Assembly: GCF_018437225.1 (NCBI RefSeq)
Contig: NZ_JAAMFI010000001.1
Coordinates: 620,001 to 684,000, forward strand
DNA: 64,000 bases
Direction: 5' to 3'
DNA from: Fructobacillus papyriferae
Lineage (GTDB): Bacteria; Bacillota; Bacilli; Lactobacillales; Lactobacillaceae
The notes beneath the pieces are model-generated. The model made no database searches. It was not told the DNA's origin and worked only from the letters and a program-made list of their open reading frames with translations. Positions 23,208-32,022 of this stretch are shown here, in pieces; within the stretch, counting starts at the first letter, position 1; each line of letters starts with the position of its first letter. A program made the position numbers and the translations under genes.

Positions 23208-24191
23208 TTACTTTGCATCAGTAGCTGGCTTTGCCTTAGTGTTAGCCTTTGCGTTCTTGTCATTAGAGTCTGTTCCTTCTCCAGGAACGGCACCTAGAAC
23301 ATCATCACCAGTGGTTACATTCAATGTTGCAAATGCGTCCTGACGTACTGGCAATACGGCAACGTCCATTGTCACCTTCATAGCGACCATGTCCTGTTCG
23401 TACAAGTTGATAGGCGTACCATCAGCATTCGTCAATGTTGACAATTGAGCTGACTTGTCCAGTTCAACTTCCAAATTACCTGGCAATCCGTAGTACAAGT
23501 AATCAAAGTTACCAAATACCAAGTCGCCCTTGTTCAATACGCCTTGTTGCGTGTCAACGACAGGCATACCGTCCAATGTCTTTGCTGCTGAATCATACAA
23601 CTTATCTGGATACAAACCAGCATCCTTTTGAATAGATGTACGCAAGGCTGGGTTATTCGTCAAAGTTGACAGGAAGGCGTTACCTTGCAATCCCTTGTCA
23701 TAGAGCTTGTTTTCCAAAGCCAAAATGTTTTCATAGTTGATATCGCCAGTCAATACTGCGCCATTCGTCTTAGCAGCGTTAGCCAAAGAATCAGCGTAAG
23801 GGGTGTTAATTCCCTTGATAACGGCCAGATCAATTGCCTTGTCCATTTGTTCAACGATCAATGGTGTTACTTCTGAGAAAAAGTTTGAGTATGAGTAGCT
23901 CAAGAATTCCTTAGACACAGGAATAATCACTGCCAACTTCTTTGCTTCCAACTTTGCCTGCAAGAATGTAGGCTTGGAAGTGGCAATACGCTGTGTTTCA
24001 CCAGTCCAGTAAGCACCGCCCACTCCAGTCATGAATGAGAACTTCTTCGTCTTTTGGCCTTGCATTTCAACGTTCTTAGCGACTTGCAAGATAGCTGATT
24101 GCCCCATGATTCGGTCAATAATAGTTGTGGCCACGTCTGATGGAACAGATTGAGTGGTCATCACGTTGTTCGGGTTAAATTGTTGTACCAT
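23208..24191 (-). CDS. major capsid protein (HK97 fold)
   Basis: 327 aa. QSVPSDVATTIIDRIMGQSA, ETQRIATSKPTFLQAKLEAK, LAVIIPVSKEFLSYS and LPVRQDAFATLNV match the HK97-fold capsid of the phi13/LL-H type. The C-terminal 40 residues are a low-complexity D/N/K/A tail. Preceded by the scaffold gene. Confidence 0.92.
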   Translation of the reverse strand: MVQQFNPNNVMTTQSVPSDVATTIIDRIMGQSAILQVAKNVEMQGQKTKKFSFMTGVGGAYWTGETQRIATSKPTFLQAKLEAKKLAVIIPVSKEFLSYSYSNFFSEVTPLIVEQMDKAIDLAVIKGINTPYADSLANAAKTNGAVLTGDINYENILALENKLYDKGLQGNAFLSTLTNNPALRTSIQKDAGLYPDKLYDSAAKTLDGMPVVDTQQGVLNKGDLVFGNFDYLYYGLPGNLEVELDKSAQLSTLTNADGTPINLYEQDMVAMKVTMDVAVLPVRQDAFATLNVTTGDDVLGAVPGEGTDSNDKNAKANTKAKPATDAK

Positions 24192-24204
24192 GTTTTATTC
24201 TCCT

Positions 24205-24753
24205 TTATTTGATTACACGGTTTTTTTGTGCCAATTCAGCAATTGAAACAGAACCACTTAGCTTGGTAGATGAAGAACTCGGAGTCTTTTGCTTAGAAAG
24301 CTCATCAACTCGTTTATTGACAGAATCGGCAATCACCTTCTTGAGATAATTGATGTTATTGTTGGTCGTCTCCACTTCATCGCTTAGAATCAACGACACC
24401 AATTCATCTTCGTTAGGTAATCCAGCTTCAGCCAATGTAGACTTGGCTTGAATTGAATATTCGAGTCGCTTCAATTCCTGCTCACGCTTCGACAATTCCT
24501 TATCTCGGTCAGCTTGTTCTGCCTTAATTCGGTCAGCCTCTGTCATGCGGGCCAACTTCTTAGCCTTGTCTTCACGTTCTTTTGCTTCTTCTTCCCACTT
24601 ACCACGGGCAGTTTCAATCGCTTTGGACACCTTCTTGTCCATGAAGCTATCGAGTTCAGATTGAGATTCAAAGCTGATGCCGTCTTTATTGGTTTCAGCT
24701 TGTTTATCTTCTGTCTGTTCTTCAACAGCTTCGTTTTGTGGTTCGTTTTCCAT
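24205..24753 (-). CDS. scaffolding protein (DUF4355-type)
   Basis: 182 aa, almost entirely charged coiled coil (about residues 30-110), with LPNEDELVSLILSDEVE and a C-terminal IAELAQKNRVIK capsid-binding-like helix. Position between minor head and capsid genes fits a scaffold. Guides procapsid assembly. Confidence 0.85.
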   Translation of the reverse strand: MENEPQNEAVEEQTEDKQAETNKDGISFESQSELDSFMDKKVSKAIETARGKWEEEAKEREDKAKKLARMTEADRIKAEQADRDKELSKREQELKRLEYSIQAKSTLAEAGLPNEDELVSLILSDEVETTNNNINYLKKVIADSVNKRVDELSKQKTPSSSSTKLSGSVSIAELAQKNRVIK

Positions 24754-24764
24754 TTCTTACTCCT

Positions 24765-24829
24765 CCCATACACACCTAATCGACAGCAAAATAAAAAGAC
24801 CCATACACGGCTCACAGAACCCCATACAC
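24765..24829. repeat. three short direct repeats in the scaffold leader
   Basis: CCCATACAC occurs at 24765-24773, 24800-24808 and 24821-24829 within the 160-nt gap between minor-head and scaffold genes. On the transcribed strand the unit is GUGUAUGGG. The last copy lies just before the scaffold ribosome-binding site. The rest of the gap (24754-24916) holds no gene. Confidence 0.6.
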
Positions 24830-24916
24830 GCCTTTAAATTCTTATTGCTATCAAATACTAGTCCGTACACGATAATTGTTATTTGAACAGTTTAAGGACT
24901 TATTCAGGTCACGTTA

Positions 24917-25831
24917 TTAATCACCTAATACTGGCATAATAGAACACATACAATTCGGGTGGAACGGGTACATATTCGTCCCAACCTCCGCTTCCGATAA
25001 TTTATATGGCCCTTCTTTGGCTATGCTAATGCACGTCTGGCAAGCTCTTCGTTCATACACAATGTCGTACTTATCAATTCCTGACTGCTTGTAAGAGTCA
25101 CGCTGAACGTCACCTTGTACCCTGGCCGTCTCAGTGATTAACAAGCGCCCTGATTGTGATGGCTGAACATCGAACATATCTCGAAATTCCTTGTTGAATT
25201 GGTTAGGATTCTTTCCCTGCAAGATAACCTTATTCAACGTCTCATTTAGCTTATTCTTAAGCTGTTCTGTGTTCTTCCAGATGTTTGTACTAAACGTGTA
25301 AGAACCTTCTCCAGCAAGCGAATAAGCGGCATTAACAAGTTGTTTTGCTGACAGAACGCTGTAAGCAACACTTTTTCCCAGTATTGTTGACTGGCGCTTG
25401 TATTCATCAACAGCTTGTTGCGTTAAATAGTCTTCAGTACTGCTTGTTATTCGACCGTTTAATCTGTCAATTTCAAGAGACATTTCAAGCTGTAATAACT
25501 TGAGCCGGCTAACACGAATTTTAAGATTGTAGATTTTCAAATCAGAGTTAGCTTGTTCAGAGAAGTCTTTGTCGGCAACATATTGCTTCACTTTGTCAAC
25601 GAATCGAGTCACATCAGTTTTATCAGCCAACTTCATCGCTTCGTCCATCGTCATTCCCTGACCTTTGGCGTACCGAATGAAGCTGCGGTTGATGTCATCA
25701 GTAATATCATCAAGTGCTTGGTCATATAGCTTGTTAAGCACTTTTAGCTGGTCGCCAGCGGACTTTTTGATATCGTCAGCGTGATCTAACTCACGTTGAA
25801 CCCAATATGATTTACTCTGTTTGTCCGCCAT
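24917..25831 (-). CDS. minor head protein (SPP1 gp7-like)
   Basis: 304 aa. Helical N-terminus, then the phage Mu F/gp7 head domain with LLITETARVQGDVQRDSYKQ and the C-terminal CQTCISIAKEGPYKL, HPNCMCSIMPV cysteine motif. It overlaps the portal gene by 20 nt. A few copies enter the procapsid and take part in DNA ejection. Confidence 0.9.
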   Translation of the reverse strand: MADKQSKSYWVQRELDHADDIKKSAGDQLKVLNKLYDQALDDITDDINRSFIRYAKGQGMTMDEAMKLADKTDVTRFVDKVKQYVADKDFSEQANSDLKIYNLKIRVSRLKLLQLEMSLEIDRLNGRITSSTEDYLTQQAVDEYKRQSTILGKSVAYSVLSAKQLVNAAYSLAGEGSYTFSTNIWKNTEQLKNKLNETLNKVILQGKNPNQFNKEFRDMFDVQPSQSGRLLITETARVQGDVQRDSYKQSGIDKYDIVYERRACQTCISIAKEGPYKLSEAEVGTNMYPFHPNCMCSIMPVLGD

Positions 25832-27317
25832 CTACTTCATCTCCTTTGTTGGAGTCAAATTTGACGTTATTCATTGGCTCTGACTGGTCTAGCTGCTCTT
25901 CTTGTTCGTTGGCTAGATTGTTCTCTTCGGTAGTAGCATCCGTGAAGTGAGTCTGGTCATACATTGTCTTACGAGATAGTGGAATACCAGCATTTGTAAG
26001 CATTTGTACTTCTTCGCTAACTGCGTATGGCAAGTTCGGTGTAAATGTGACATTGACCGGAACATAGTCAGACAAGCCACCCTTCAAGTTAGAAGTTAGT
26101 GTTCCTAACAATTCATACCGCCGACCAAGTGACCGTTTGAATGAGTTCATCGTCTGGGCGATTGCCTGTTCAAATCCAAAAATCTTATAGCGCATTGCAA
26201 CGCCACTAGCATTTCCACCAAACGATTCATCAGCCAGATTAGGCACGTTCGACATCATGAAAATGTCCTTGAACAGCCGTTGCTGATAGTTTTCACTCGC
26301 CGTTGAATTAAACTCTGGGTTAATGTACTTGGCATCAATACTAGTACTGTTACCTTCTCTGTCCGTTCCTGACTGCAAGGCCAACACACCATACTGCTTG
26401 ATATTATTGATAAGCCGGCTCACACCATCCTTGCCATTAGGAGCTTGAAAGTCGCCACTAATGACCAGCAATGAATTAACCACATCAGTCATGTAGTTAG
26501 AAGTGTCAGAATTAACAGCATCATAGGCATCAATCAGACTGATCACATCCTCATACCACCCTGTGCGGTATCGATTGCTTGAATACTCGATAATTGGCAC
26601 TTGGTTGTAGAAGTGAGGCGTGCTGTCTGTTACCTTCAACGAACCAACAGCCTGTGTAATGTTAGCGAACGTGATAATCTCATTATCTGTATACAAGTTG
26701 ACACTGTACTGCGTCTGGTTATTATCCAGCGTATCGATTTCAACCATTCGAACGGCCGCCAACGGATTGCGCTCAATCGTGTTGTCATAAATCACGAACG
26801 TCTCGAACACATTAGACAACTTAACATTGTTGTTCGAGTTTTCATCACGATACTGCAATTCATACGCTCGTCCATACTTGGCCACGTCATACATCAATTC
26901 GTTGTCAAGCGTAGGAACATCGTTGTATTGATTGAATTTATCGATTAACTCCTGCTCGCTGTCATCACCAACTGTGTATTTAACTGGAACTGAAGTCGTG
27001 TATCCAGCCACAAACTGTGCAATAATCTTGCCGAAGTTGTGCGCTCTACGATAGTCAGCCTTGTTTTCTTCCTTCTTCTTGGGACGGCTATAGATTGTTG
27101 AATTAAGCCCCTTAGAATATTCGTCCAACACTTGCAATCGTGGAACTTGATTGTCTAAAAAATGCTTGATAATCTTACCAAGCATTAGATAGTTATTCTT
27201 AGTTAAGTCGTCTAGTGAATCGACTAAATAATTGATATTGCTTGCCGTATCGAACGGGAATGATTCACCGTTCATAATCGACTTAATATCTCTCTCAAAA
27301 TTATTAACTACTGCCAT
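25812..27317 (-). CDS. portal protein (SPP1 gp6 family)
   Basis: 501 aa. KTMYDQTHFTD, SDTSNYMTDVVNSLLVISGDFQ and SGVAMRYKIFGFEQ are typical of the gp6-type portal. The C-terminus is acidic. Dodecameric channel for DNA packaging. It starts at the terminase stop codon (one-base overlap). Confidence 0.93.
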   Translation of the reverse strand: MAVVNNFERDIKSIMNGESFPFDTASNINYLVDSLDDLTKNNYLMLGKIIKHFLDNQVPRLQVLDEYSKGLNSTIYSRPKKKEENKADYRRAHNFGKIIAQFVAGYTTSVPVKYTVGDDSEQELIDKFNQYNDVPTLDNELMYDVAKYGRAYELQYRDENSNNNVKLSNVFETFVIYDNTIERNPLAAVRMVEIDTLDNNQTQYSVNLYTDNEIITFANITQAVGSLKVTDSTPHFYNQVPIIEYSSNRYRTGWYEDVISLIDAYDAVNSDTSNYMTDVVNSLLVISGDFQAPNGKDGVSRLINNIKQYGVLALQSGTDREGNSTSIDAKYINPEFNSTASENYQQRLFKDIFMMSNVPNLADESFGGNASGVAMRYKIFGFEQAIAQTMNSFKRSLGRRYELLGTLTSNLKGGLSDYVPVNVTFTPNLPYAVSEEVQMLTNAGIPLSRKTMYDQTHFTDATTEENNLANEQEEQLDQSEPMNNVKFDSNKGDEVDGGQTE

Positions 27318-28552
27318 TACATATATCCTTTCAGCTTGGCCAAATCAGCAACATCCATTGTGTTCTGTTCCATAGCTAGCTTGTCGTTATAAATTACATA
27401 GCGGATGGCATCCATTAAGTGGTCATTCTCCTTCACCACATCACCGTTCTTGCCCCACACATAGCGATATATTTCGCTCCTGAATGTCGGGCAGTCGTCA
27501 TAGACAACATCGAACTGATTGTTGTGAATCTTATCAGCAACCGCTTCAATACCATTCGCTACATTCTTGTTGGCCTTGAGTGCCCTGATTCCGTTCTGCT
27601 TCAAGTCATAAATATGCTCTGGGTTGGCCGTATCACAGTAGAAGATAATATCGCCGAATCTTTCTTGAATATCTTTGGCAACGTTGATCCAATGGTCAAT
27701 CGACTTCTTACTGTCTACATGCTCTTCCATCAGCGTATACTTGCCGTCTTTGAAGCCAATCACTGCAAATGCTGTGGGGTGATTGAACCCCCAATCGACA
27801 CCGACCATAAATCTCTCGTAACTCTGACCAAACGCCTTATCACGAGTAACTGTCATTGTGTCCTTGTTAAATTCAGGATAGACAGCACCTTCACCACTGA
27901 CCCAGAGCCCTTTGATGTAACGGTCATAAAACATACCAGGCGGAACAGTTGCCTTGTAATTTTGTTTGTATCCTTCGTCCAACATCTCGTTGTCATCGAA
28001 CTCGAAGTGATAAGCTCGGATACCGTCCTTACCTGACTTTTCGATATAGTCTTTCAATAACCAATGCTCTGGATTGTCTGGGTTGGTATCACAAATAACA
28101 ACAGCCCCCTTACCAGAACAACGGGAACGAATCTCATCAAAAACAACCTTATTGCAAAGACTTGCTTCGTTGATGTATGCGCCAAATGCCGTCATTCCAC
28201 GAATACGTCCTATACCCGATATTGAACCAGTCGAAGTCTGTACGATGCGGACACCCATTAATTCAAACTCGTTGTACTTGTTCATTTGAATACTGATGCC
28301 CATATTCTGCAGTTCGGCAATGATGTTTCGTTGAATGTTGGCCATAGTATAACCAGCCAGAATGTACTGCGGATTCGTTACACCAACTTTGTCAGCATTC
28401 TTCTTAGCATTAGCCACTAGCATGAGGAAAAGTAAGTTATCTAGGAAGGTTTTTCCACTTCGCTTAGCCCCGTACAAAATAAGCAATTTTAGATCGCCTA
28501 ATGTACGATTTACCTCGGCAATTACTTGATGTTGTTTAGTTGTTAGTTTCAT
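27317..28552 (-). CDS. terminase large subunit
   Basis: 411 aa, PBSX/SPP1-type TerL. ILYGAKRSGKTFLDNLLF is the Walker A region. The nuclease part shows VGVDWGFNHPTAFAVIGF (first acidic residue), FYCDTANPEHIYDLKQ and DHLMDAIRYVIY. Packages DNA into proheads and cuts it. Overlaps TerS by 4 nt. Confidence 0.95.
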   Translation of the reverse strand: MKLTTKQHQVIAEVNRTLGDLKLLILYGAKRSGKTFLDNLLFLMLVANAKKNADKVGVTNPQYILAGYTMANIQRNIIAELQNMGISIQMNKYNEFELMGVRIVQTSTGSISGIGRIRGMTAFGAYINEASLCNKVVFDEIRSRCSGKGAVVICDTNPDNPEHWLLKDYIEKSGKDGIRAYHFEFDDNEMLDEGYKQNYKATVPPGMFYDRYIKGLWVSGEGAVYPEFNKDTMTVTRDKAFGQSYERFMVGVDWGFNHPTAFAVIGFKDGKYTLMEEHVDSKKSIDHWINVAKDIQERFGDIIFYCDTANPEHIYDLKQNGIRALKANKNVANGIEAVADKIHNNQFDVVYDDCPTFRSEIYRYVWGKNGDVVKENDHLMDAIRYVIYNDKLAMEQNTMDVADLAKLKGYM

Positions 28553-29379
28553 TCAACATCTCCTAGACTATCTGCAATACTACGTAGCAAATCATCTTGG
28601 TTATCACCACCTTGCAACTCTTTAGCCTTAGCTTCCATCAAATCGGCTTCAGCTTTGTCTTTGCGTTGCTTGTTTGTTCTGATATATATTGACCCATCAT
28701 CTCGCAAATACTCCAGTAACTCCTTACGAGCCTTATTGCGATCATGCAGCTCTACAATCGGGCCATCTTTACCAACGGTAATCTTCTTAATAGCCTTAGT
28801 ATCGACTTTGGATTTATCTTTTAAGGCAACCCAAGACTTGTGTCCTGTTAGCTCTTTTCCGGTTGCTTCATCTTTGTATTGAAACTCATCAGAACCCCAA
28901 TCAGCATACGATCCAATATCAGCTTTGGCCTCTTTGACCATATCGTCAACCAACGAAAAAACGTCTATGTCTAGCTCTGATAATCGAGCCTGACGTAGAC
29001 GTTTTATTTCGGTTTGAATCCTAGCATTTCCTAGCAATCTAGGGCCGTTAACTGTTGCTATATTGTAGTCAACATCATACACATTGATATAAGCCTGTGT
29101 CGCATTAGCAAGTCTCACATACTCGATAACAAAGCGCTTTTGCTTGTCATTTAGGTTGCTATCCTCTAACTCTTGAATAGCTGGATGTAACTCTTTTTTA
29201 TGTGTAACCTTTTTTGTAACTTTTTTTGTAACTTTTTTAGGTTTGGTTACATCACTATCTGACCAGTATCTTCGTTTCCATTGCTTGACTGTGCTCTCAG
29301 ATACTCCGTATTTTTCTGCAATTTCCTTATATTTCATTCCAGCTAAGTAGTCTTGCTTAGCTTCATCACGTTTTGTCAT
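28549..29379 (-). CDS. terminase small subunit
   Basis: 276 aa. An N-terminal helix-turn-helix (MKYKEIAEKYGVSESTVKQW) is followed by a basic linker of KKVTKK repeats and the Terminase_2 domain (LNDKQKRFVIEYVRLANATQ then AYINVY). Recognises the packaging site, which should lie in or near this gene. The first gene of the structural operon. Confidence 0.9.
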   Translation of the reverse strand: MTKRDEAKQDYLAGMKYKEIAEKYGVSESTVKQWKRRYWSDSDVTKPKKVTKKVTKKVTHKKELHPAIQELEDSNLNDKQKRFVIEYVRLANATQAYINVYDVDYNIATVNGPRLLGNARIQTEIKRLRQARLSELDIDVFSLVDDMVKEAKADIGSYADWGSDEFQYKDEATGKELTGHKSWVALKDKSKVDTKAIKKITVGKDGPIVELHDRNKARKELLEYLRDDGSIYIRTNKQRKDKAEADLMEAKAKELQGGDNQDDLLRSIADSLGDVE

Positions 29380-29418
29380 GTCATTGTAGCTCCTCCTTTC
29401 TTTTTGATATATGTACTA

Positions 29419-29440
29419 AAAAAGACAGCCTAAACTGCCT
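29419..29440 (-). terminator. terminator upstream of terS
   Basis: GGCAG/CTGTC stem (one G-U pair) then TTTTTT on the minus strand, followed by AGTACATATA. It separates the small genes 29451-29993 from terS, so antitermination or a separate promoter is expected for the structural genes. Confidence 0.6.
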
Positions 29441-29450
29441 CAGTTATCAT

Positions 29451-29651
29451 TCACTTTTTTACAAATGCAATCGAATGAACAAGCTTAAGATTGTATTCAA
29501 ACACTCTCTTTTCTGTTTTTAATACAAGCACATTACCCTTATTCTTTAAATCAGTAACTCCCTGAACCAGAACACCATCAGAATTTTGAAAATTTAACTG
29601 TACAGCCATTCCTTCATCTGAAACATTCACAACAGTTATTTTATATTTCAT
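29451..29651 (-). CDS. hypothetical protein (66 aa)
   Basis: All-beta small protein (MKYKITVVNVSDEGMAVQLN, then VLVLKTEKRVFEYNL). No family recognised. Overlaps the preceding gene by 11 nt. Position before terS suggests a late-transcript accessory role. Confidence 0.6.
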   Translation of the reverse strand: MKYKITVVNVSDEGMAVQLNFQNSDGVLVQGVTDLKNKGNVLVLKTEKRVFEYNLKLVHSIAFVKK

Positions 29652-29844
29652 CCATCCACCTCATGTGCTTTGCATATATGCTACTGTTCTTCAACTCATC
29701 ACGCATTGCCGCATGACGTCTTTTTCTGTCTTCCATACTGCGGTTGCTCTTTTTAATTTCACGCTGGTTAACTTCCGTTGATTGAATCTTGCGCACGACT
29801 TCCTTTGGCAGATACTGCGCTGCTACTTCACTACTGACTTCCAT
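29641..29844 (-). CDS. hypothetical helical protein (67 aa)
   Basis: Start taken as ATG 29844, three nt after the stop of the 48-aa gene, with GGAGTG upstream; an upstream TTG would overlap that gene. Very charged: EVNQREIKKSNRSMEDRKRRH. Function unknown. Confidence 0.55.
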   Translation of the reverse strand: MEVSSEVAAQYLPKEVVRKIQSTEVNQREIKKSNRSMEDRKRRHAAMRDELKNSSIYAKHMRWMDEI

Positions 29845-29846
29845 GA

Positions 29847-29993
29847 TTACAACGTCACTCCGAACCAAGCTAACTTAATTGCAATCATGATGATCCCAAC
29901 ACTGGCAATCATGACAGCTAACAAAATACTAAATGCGATAGACAGCCCGAGAACCAGAACTCCTTCTTTTAACTTGCTGATAACCTTTTTCAT
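29847..29993 (-). CDS. 48-aa membrane protein
   Basis: MKKVISKLKEGVLVLGLSIA followed by a long hydrophobic stretch to LAWFGVTL: two possible membrane spans. GGAGGAG lies six nt before the ATG, immediately after the terminator of the large RNA. Function unknown. Confidence 0.6.
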   Translation of the reverse strand: MKKVISKLKEGVLVLGLSIAFSILLAVMIASVGIIMIAIKLAWFGVTL

Positions 29994-30011
29994 TCTTCTC
30001 CTCCAAAAAAA

Positions 30012-30576
30012 ATGAACTATTGCATGATTTGCAACAGTTCGTTATGTACACAAAGCAATTAATAATGCAACTATGCCAATTACTACTTTGCTTTTGTGTT
30101 GACCGTCAGGCGTCACGGCCGGGATATACGATGATGTATAAGGCCCAATCATCAGGCACGTATGTACACAGGTAGCGACCCTGCCTACCGCCTCAAACCT
30201 AAACAAACGGATTAACTCTTCCGGATAGAGCGTTTTTAATCAAAGACGACTTACTCTCGCACATTCGCTTCCACGCGCTCTGACATAGGGAATATGTACC
30301 GTGGCCATAACCGCCAGGAAATGGTCACATTTGCTCGCTACCAAGGTATCTAATCTTGGGTCTCGGCAAGCTAAGAACAACACGGGAATTGCACCCGTAA
30401 CGATATTTCTAACCGTGGCGTTGATTTAACAACCGCTTGCAGGCAACCACGAGCCACTCGGCTTTGTTCATAACGGGAACGAGCTAACCAATGAGATAAA
30501 TTGAAAGGCAGGTACCCATGAAAAGACACCATGTGGAGATGGCCGCTCATTCCCTTGGCTATCTGAAATAACCACA
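30012..30576 (-). ncRNA. large structured non-coding RNA of prophage B (about 565 nt)
   Basis: A gene-free interval between arpU and the pre-terS genes, bracketed by an extended -10 promoter (30582-30590) and a strong terminator (30012-30040: 11-pair stem, T8). Predicted helices on the minus strand: a bulged 11-bp stem 30561-30546 with 30495-30485; a tRNA-like four-way junction closed by GAACAA/UUGUUC (30469-30375) with three hairpins; GCUUGC/GCGAGC (30371-30333) capped by CCAAG/CUUGG; GUG.CCAU/AUGG.CAC; ACAUA/UAUGU; AGAGCG/CGCUCU; AGGCA/UGCCU; UAUAC/GUAUA (30140-30125); GGCCGU/ACGGUC (30120-30101). GAUGAU (30153-30148) can pair with loop AUCAUC. Length, prophage location and complexity recall the ornate ROOL/GOLLD RNAs of Lactobacillales phages. 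That identity is a guess. Confidence 0.75.
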
Positions 30577-30581
30577 ATACA

Positions 30582-30590
30582 AATATAACA
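30582..30590 (-). promoter_or_regulatory. extended -10 promoter of the large RNA
   Basis: TGT-TATATT on the minus strand, about 45 nt after the arpU stop. TTGCAC lies 21 nt upstream, too far for an ideal -35. Confidence 0.5.
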
Positions 30591-30635
30591 CGTTTTTTAA
30601 GGCAAAAAGTGCAATAAAAGTGAAGTCTTTTGACA

Positions 30636-31076
30636 CTACAAAGTTTTCCACAGGAATGATGGGTCCCAGTAAGCTCCTTCTGAAAATTCTTGCTTGATTC
30701 GCTTCAAGTCGTTGTAGCACTGACGCTTTGATTTGTAGAGTTCTTTGGCCACTTTATCCCAACTGTAAGGCTTACGTCGGTATCGCATTAGAATAAGTTG
30801 TCGTTCATGTTGAGTTAGCGTAAGCATAAACTGCTCCACGTTCCATTTGTCCTTATTCCACTGCGCAATATTCCAGTCGTCCGTCTTTTTGATGATTCGA
30901 TTCTCAATGCCATTTTTGGCAACGTTGACGTTTTGGACTCTTCCTCCGCCATAGTTCTCATCTGCACTACCAGTATCTTCCTCTAATTTTTTGATTCGAC
31001 ACTTGATTAGTGCATCAATCTTACCTGATATACATGCCTTAAAATATCGGTCAATTTCGTCCGCCAATTCAATCAC
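30636..31076 (-). CDS. ArpU/RinA-family late transcription regulator
   Basis: 146 aa. The C-terminal half is a sigma-like helix-turn-helix (TQHERQLILMRYRRKPYSWD then KVAKELYKSKRQCYNDLKRI). It is the last early gene before the packaging genes, as ArpU/RinA regulators are. Likely activates the late operon, or the large RNA promoter that follows 45 nt downstream. Confidence 0.85.
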   Translation of the reverse strand: MIELADEIDRYFKACISGKIDALIKCRIKKLEEDTGSADENYGGGRVQNVNVAKNGIENRIIKKTDDWNIAQWNKDKWNVEQFMLTLTQHERQLILMRYRRKPYSWDKVAKELYKSKRQCYNDLKRIKQEFSEGAYWDPSFLWKTL

Positions 31077-31081
31077 CCCCT

Positions 31082-31555
31082 TTAATACTGATTGTCGTTA
31101 ATCTTGCTTACCTCAATGACAATTCTCTCTTCGTCGCTAAATCGCTTCTTAGCGTTAATGTCACATAGCATGGCATCGTCCTTCCACAGAATGCCGTTTA
31201 AGGCGTCCTCGGTACTCTTAATGTAGTTGCTAAGGTCTGGCTTCTTGAAGGGCAACAGCTCGCCCTTAGTAGCCATTGCGTGCCTAACCTTACTTAGTGA
31301 CTTAGGAGGCAGAATGTAGAATGTCACGTTCAGTGCCAGCGCCCCACTCAATGGTTCGAAGTAATTTACACTTTTCTCAAGATTAGCGAGGTAAGCCAAT
31401 TGCTTTTTATATTCGGTTGTCTTTTTCGGATCATACAAGAAAGGCTTCCGCCTCGTGTATGTCTTCGAGCGGTTATATTCACTCTTCATTCCAATACGAG
31501 GACGTTCTTGTTGCTGTGGCTTGATGTCAAACTCAATCTTTATCGTTTCCGCCAT
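31082..31555 (-). CDS. rusA: RusA-family Holliday junction resolvase
   Basis: 157 aa. KKPDLSNYIKSTEDALNGIL then WKDDAMLCDINAKKRFSDEE contains the conserved acidic residues of RusA. Cuts four-way junctions formed during phage recombination, before packaging. Five nt upstream of arpU. Confidence 0.92.
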   Translation of the reverse strand: MAETIKIEFDIKPQQQERPRIGMKSEYNRSKTYTRRKPFLYDPKKTTEYKKQLAYLANLEKSVNYFEPLSGALALNVTFYILPPKSLSKVRHAMATKGELLPFKKPDLSNYIKSTEDALNGILWKDDAMLCDINAKKRFSDEERIVIEVSKINDNQY

Positions 31556-31777
31556 CTAATTCTCCCCGTTAAAATTAAAGCCATCACGATTAACTAATCC
31601 TTGTGATTCCAGCTCCCTGTAGTAGTCAGAAAAGCGCCCGTACATAATCATGAAACCACCGTCTATCTTATCAACTGACAACTGCTCCCAGTCATCGTCA
31701 ATCATGTTTAGAATTTCAGGAGTATGTTTGTTCAAGTTACTTACGATGATTACTTTTGTTTCAAAAAATATATCCAT
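31556..31777 (-). CDS. hypothetical protein (73 aa)
   Basis: Mixed alpha/beta (MDIFFETKVIIVSNLNKHTP; GFMIMYGRFSDYYRELESQG). AGAAGGG precedes the ATG. Its stop abuts the RusA start. No family recognised. Confidence 0.6.
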   Translation of the reverse strand: MDIFFETKVIIVSNLNKHTPEILNMIDDDWEQLSVDKIDGGFMIMYGRFSDYYRELESQGLVNRDGFNFNGEN

Positions 31778-31788
31778 CAGAGACCCTT

Positions 31789-32022
31789 CTATGGTTTCTT
31801 TTCATAGGGTGTCAACTTCTCAAATTCGAAATCAGTTTTTTTAGCTTCTGTTTCGGTAATTTTGATAGCCTTATTTAAATTAACGTCAGAAGTCACCATT
31901 CCGGAAATATTATCCTTTACCAACCAGAAACCATTAAATGTTCGCCAGTAATATGGATTTTCTCCTCTAAAACCTTCTGAAATTTTTTTACCATGCATTT
32001 TCAAATCTGTTTCACTGCTCAT
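31789..32022 (-). CDS. hypothetical protein (77 aa)
   Basis: Start set at ATG 32022, which overlaps the previous TGA and follows GAGGTGGAG. The longer frame overlaps the upstream gene. Contains RGENPYYWRTFNGFWLVKD. Function unknown. Confidence 0.6.
   Translation of the reverse strand: MSSETDLKMHGKKISEGFRGENPYYWRTFNGFWLVKDNISGMVTSDVNLNKAIKITETEAKKTDFEFEKLTPYEKKP

Noticed and set aside
30042-30152. A 36-codon frame (MIGPYTSSYIPAVTPDG start) in the 3' domain of the large RNA, with a related 26-codon frame in the prophage A copy (about 2171-2246).
   Set aside because: Neither has a ribosome-binding site. Differences between the copies preserve base pairing and change many residues, and the frames end differently. 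RNA conservation explains the similarity better.
30375-30469. A tRNA gene in the large RNA (cloverleaf-like junction with a T-arm-like hairpin).
   Set aside because: The T-loop lacks the TTC signature (TGCAATT), the D and anticodon arms do not fit, and the acceptor is only six pairs. It is treated as a four-way junction of the larger RNA.
30371-30577. A 68-codon minus-strand frame in the gap before terS.
   Set aside because: No ribosome-binding site, odd composition, and it lies wholly within the predicted RNA helices.
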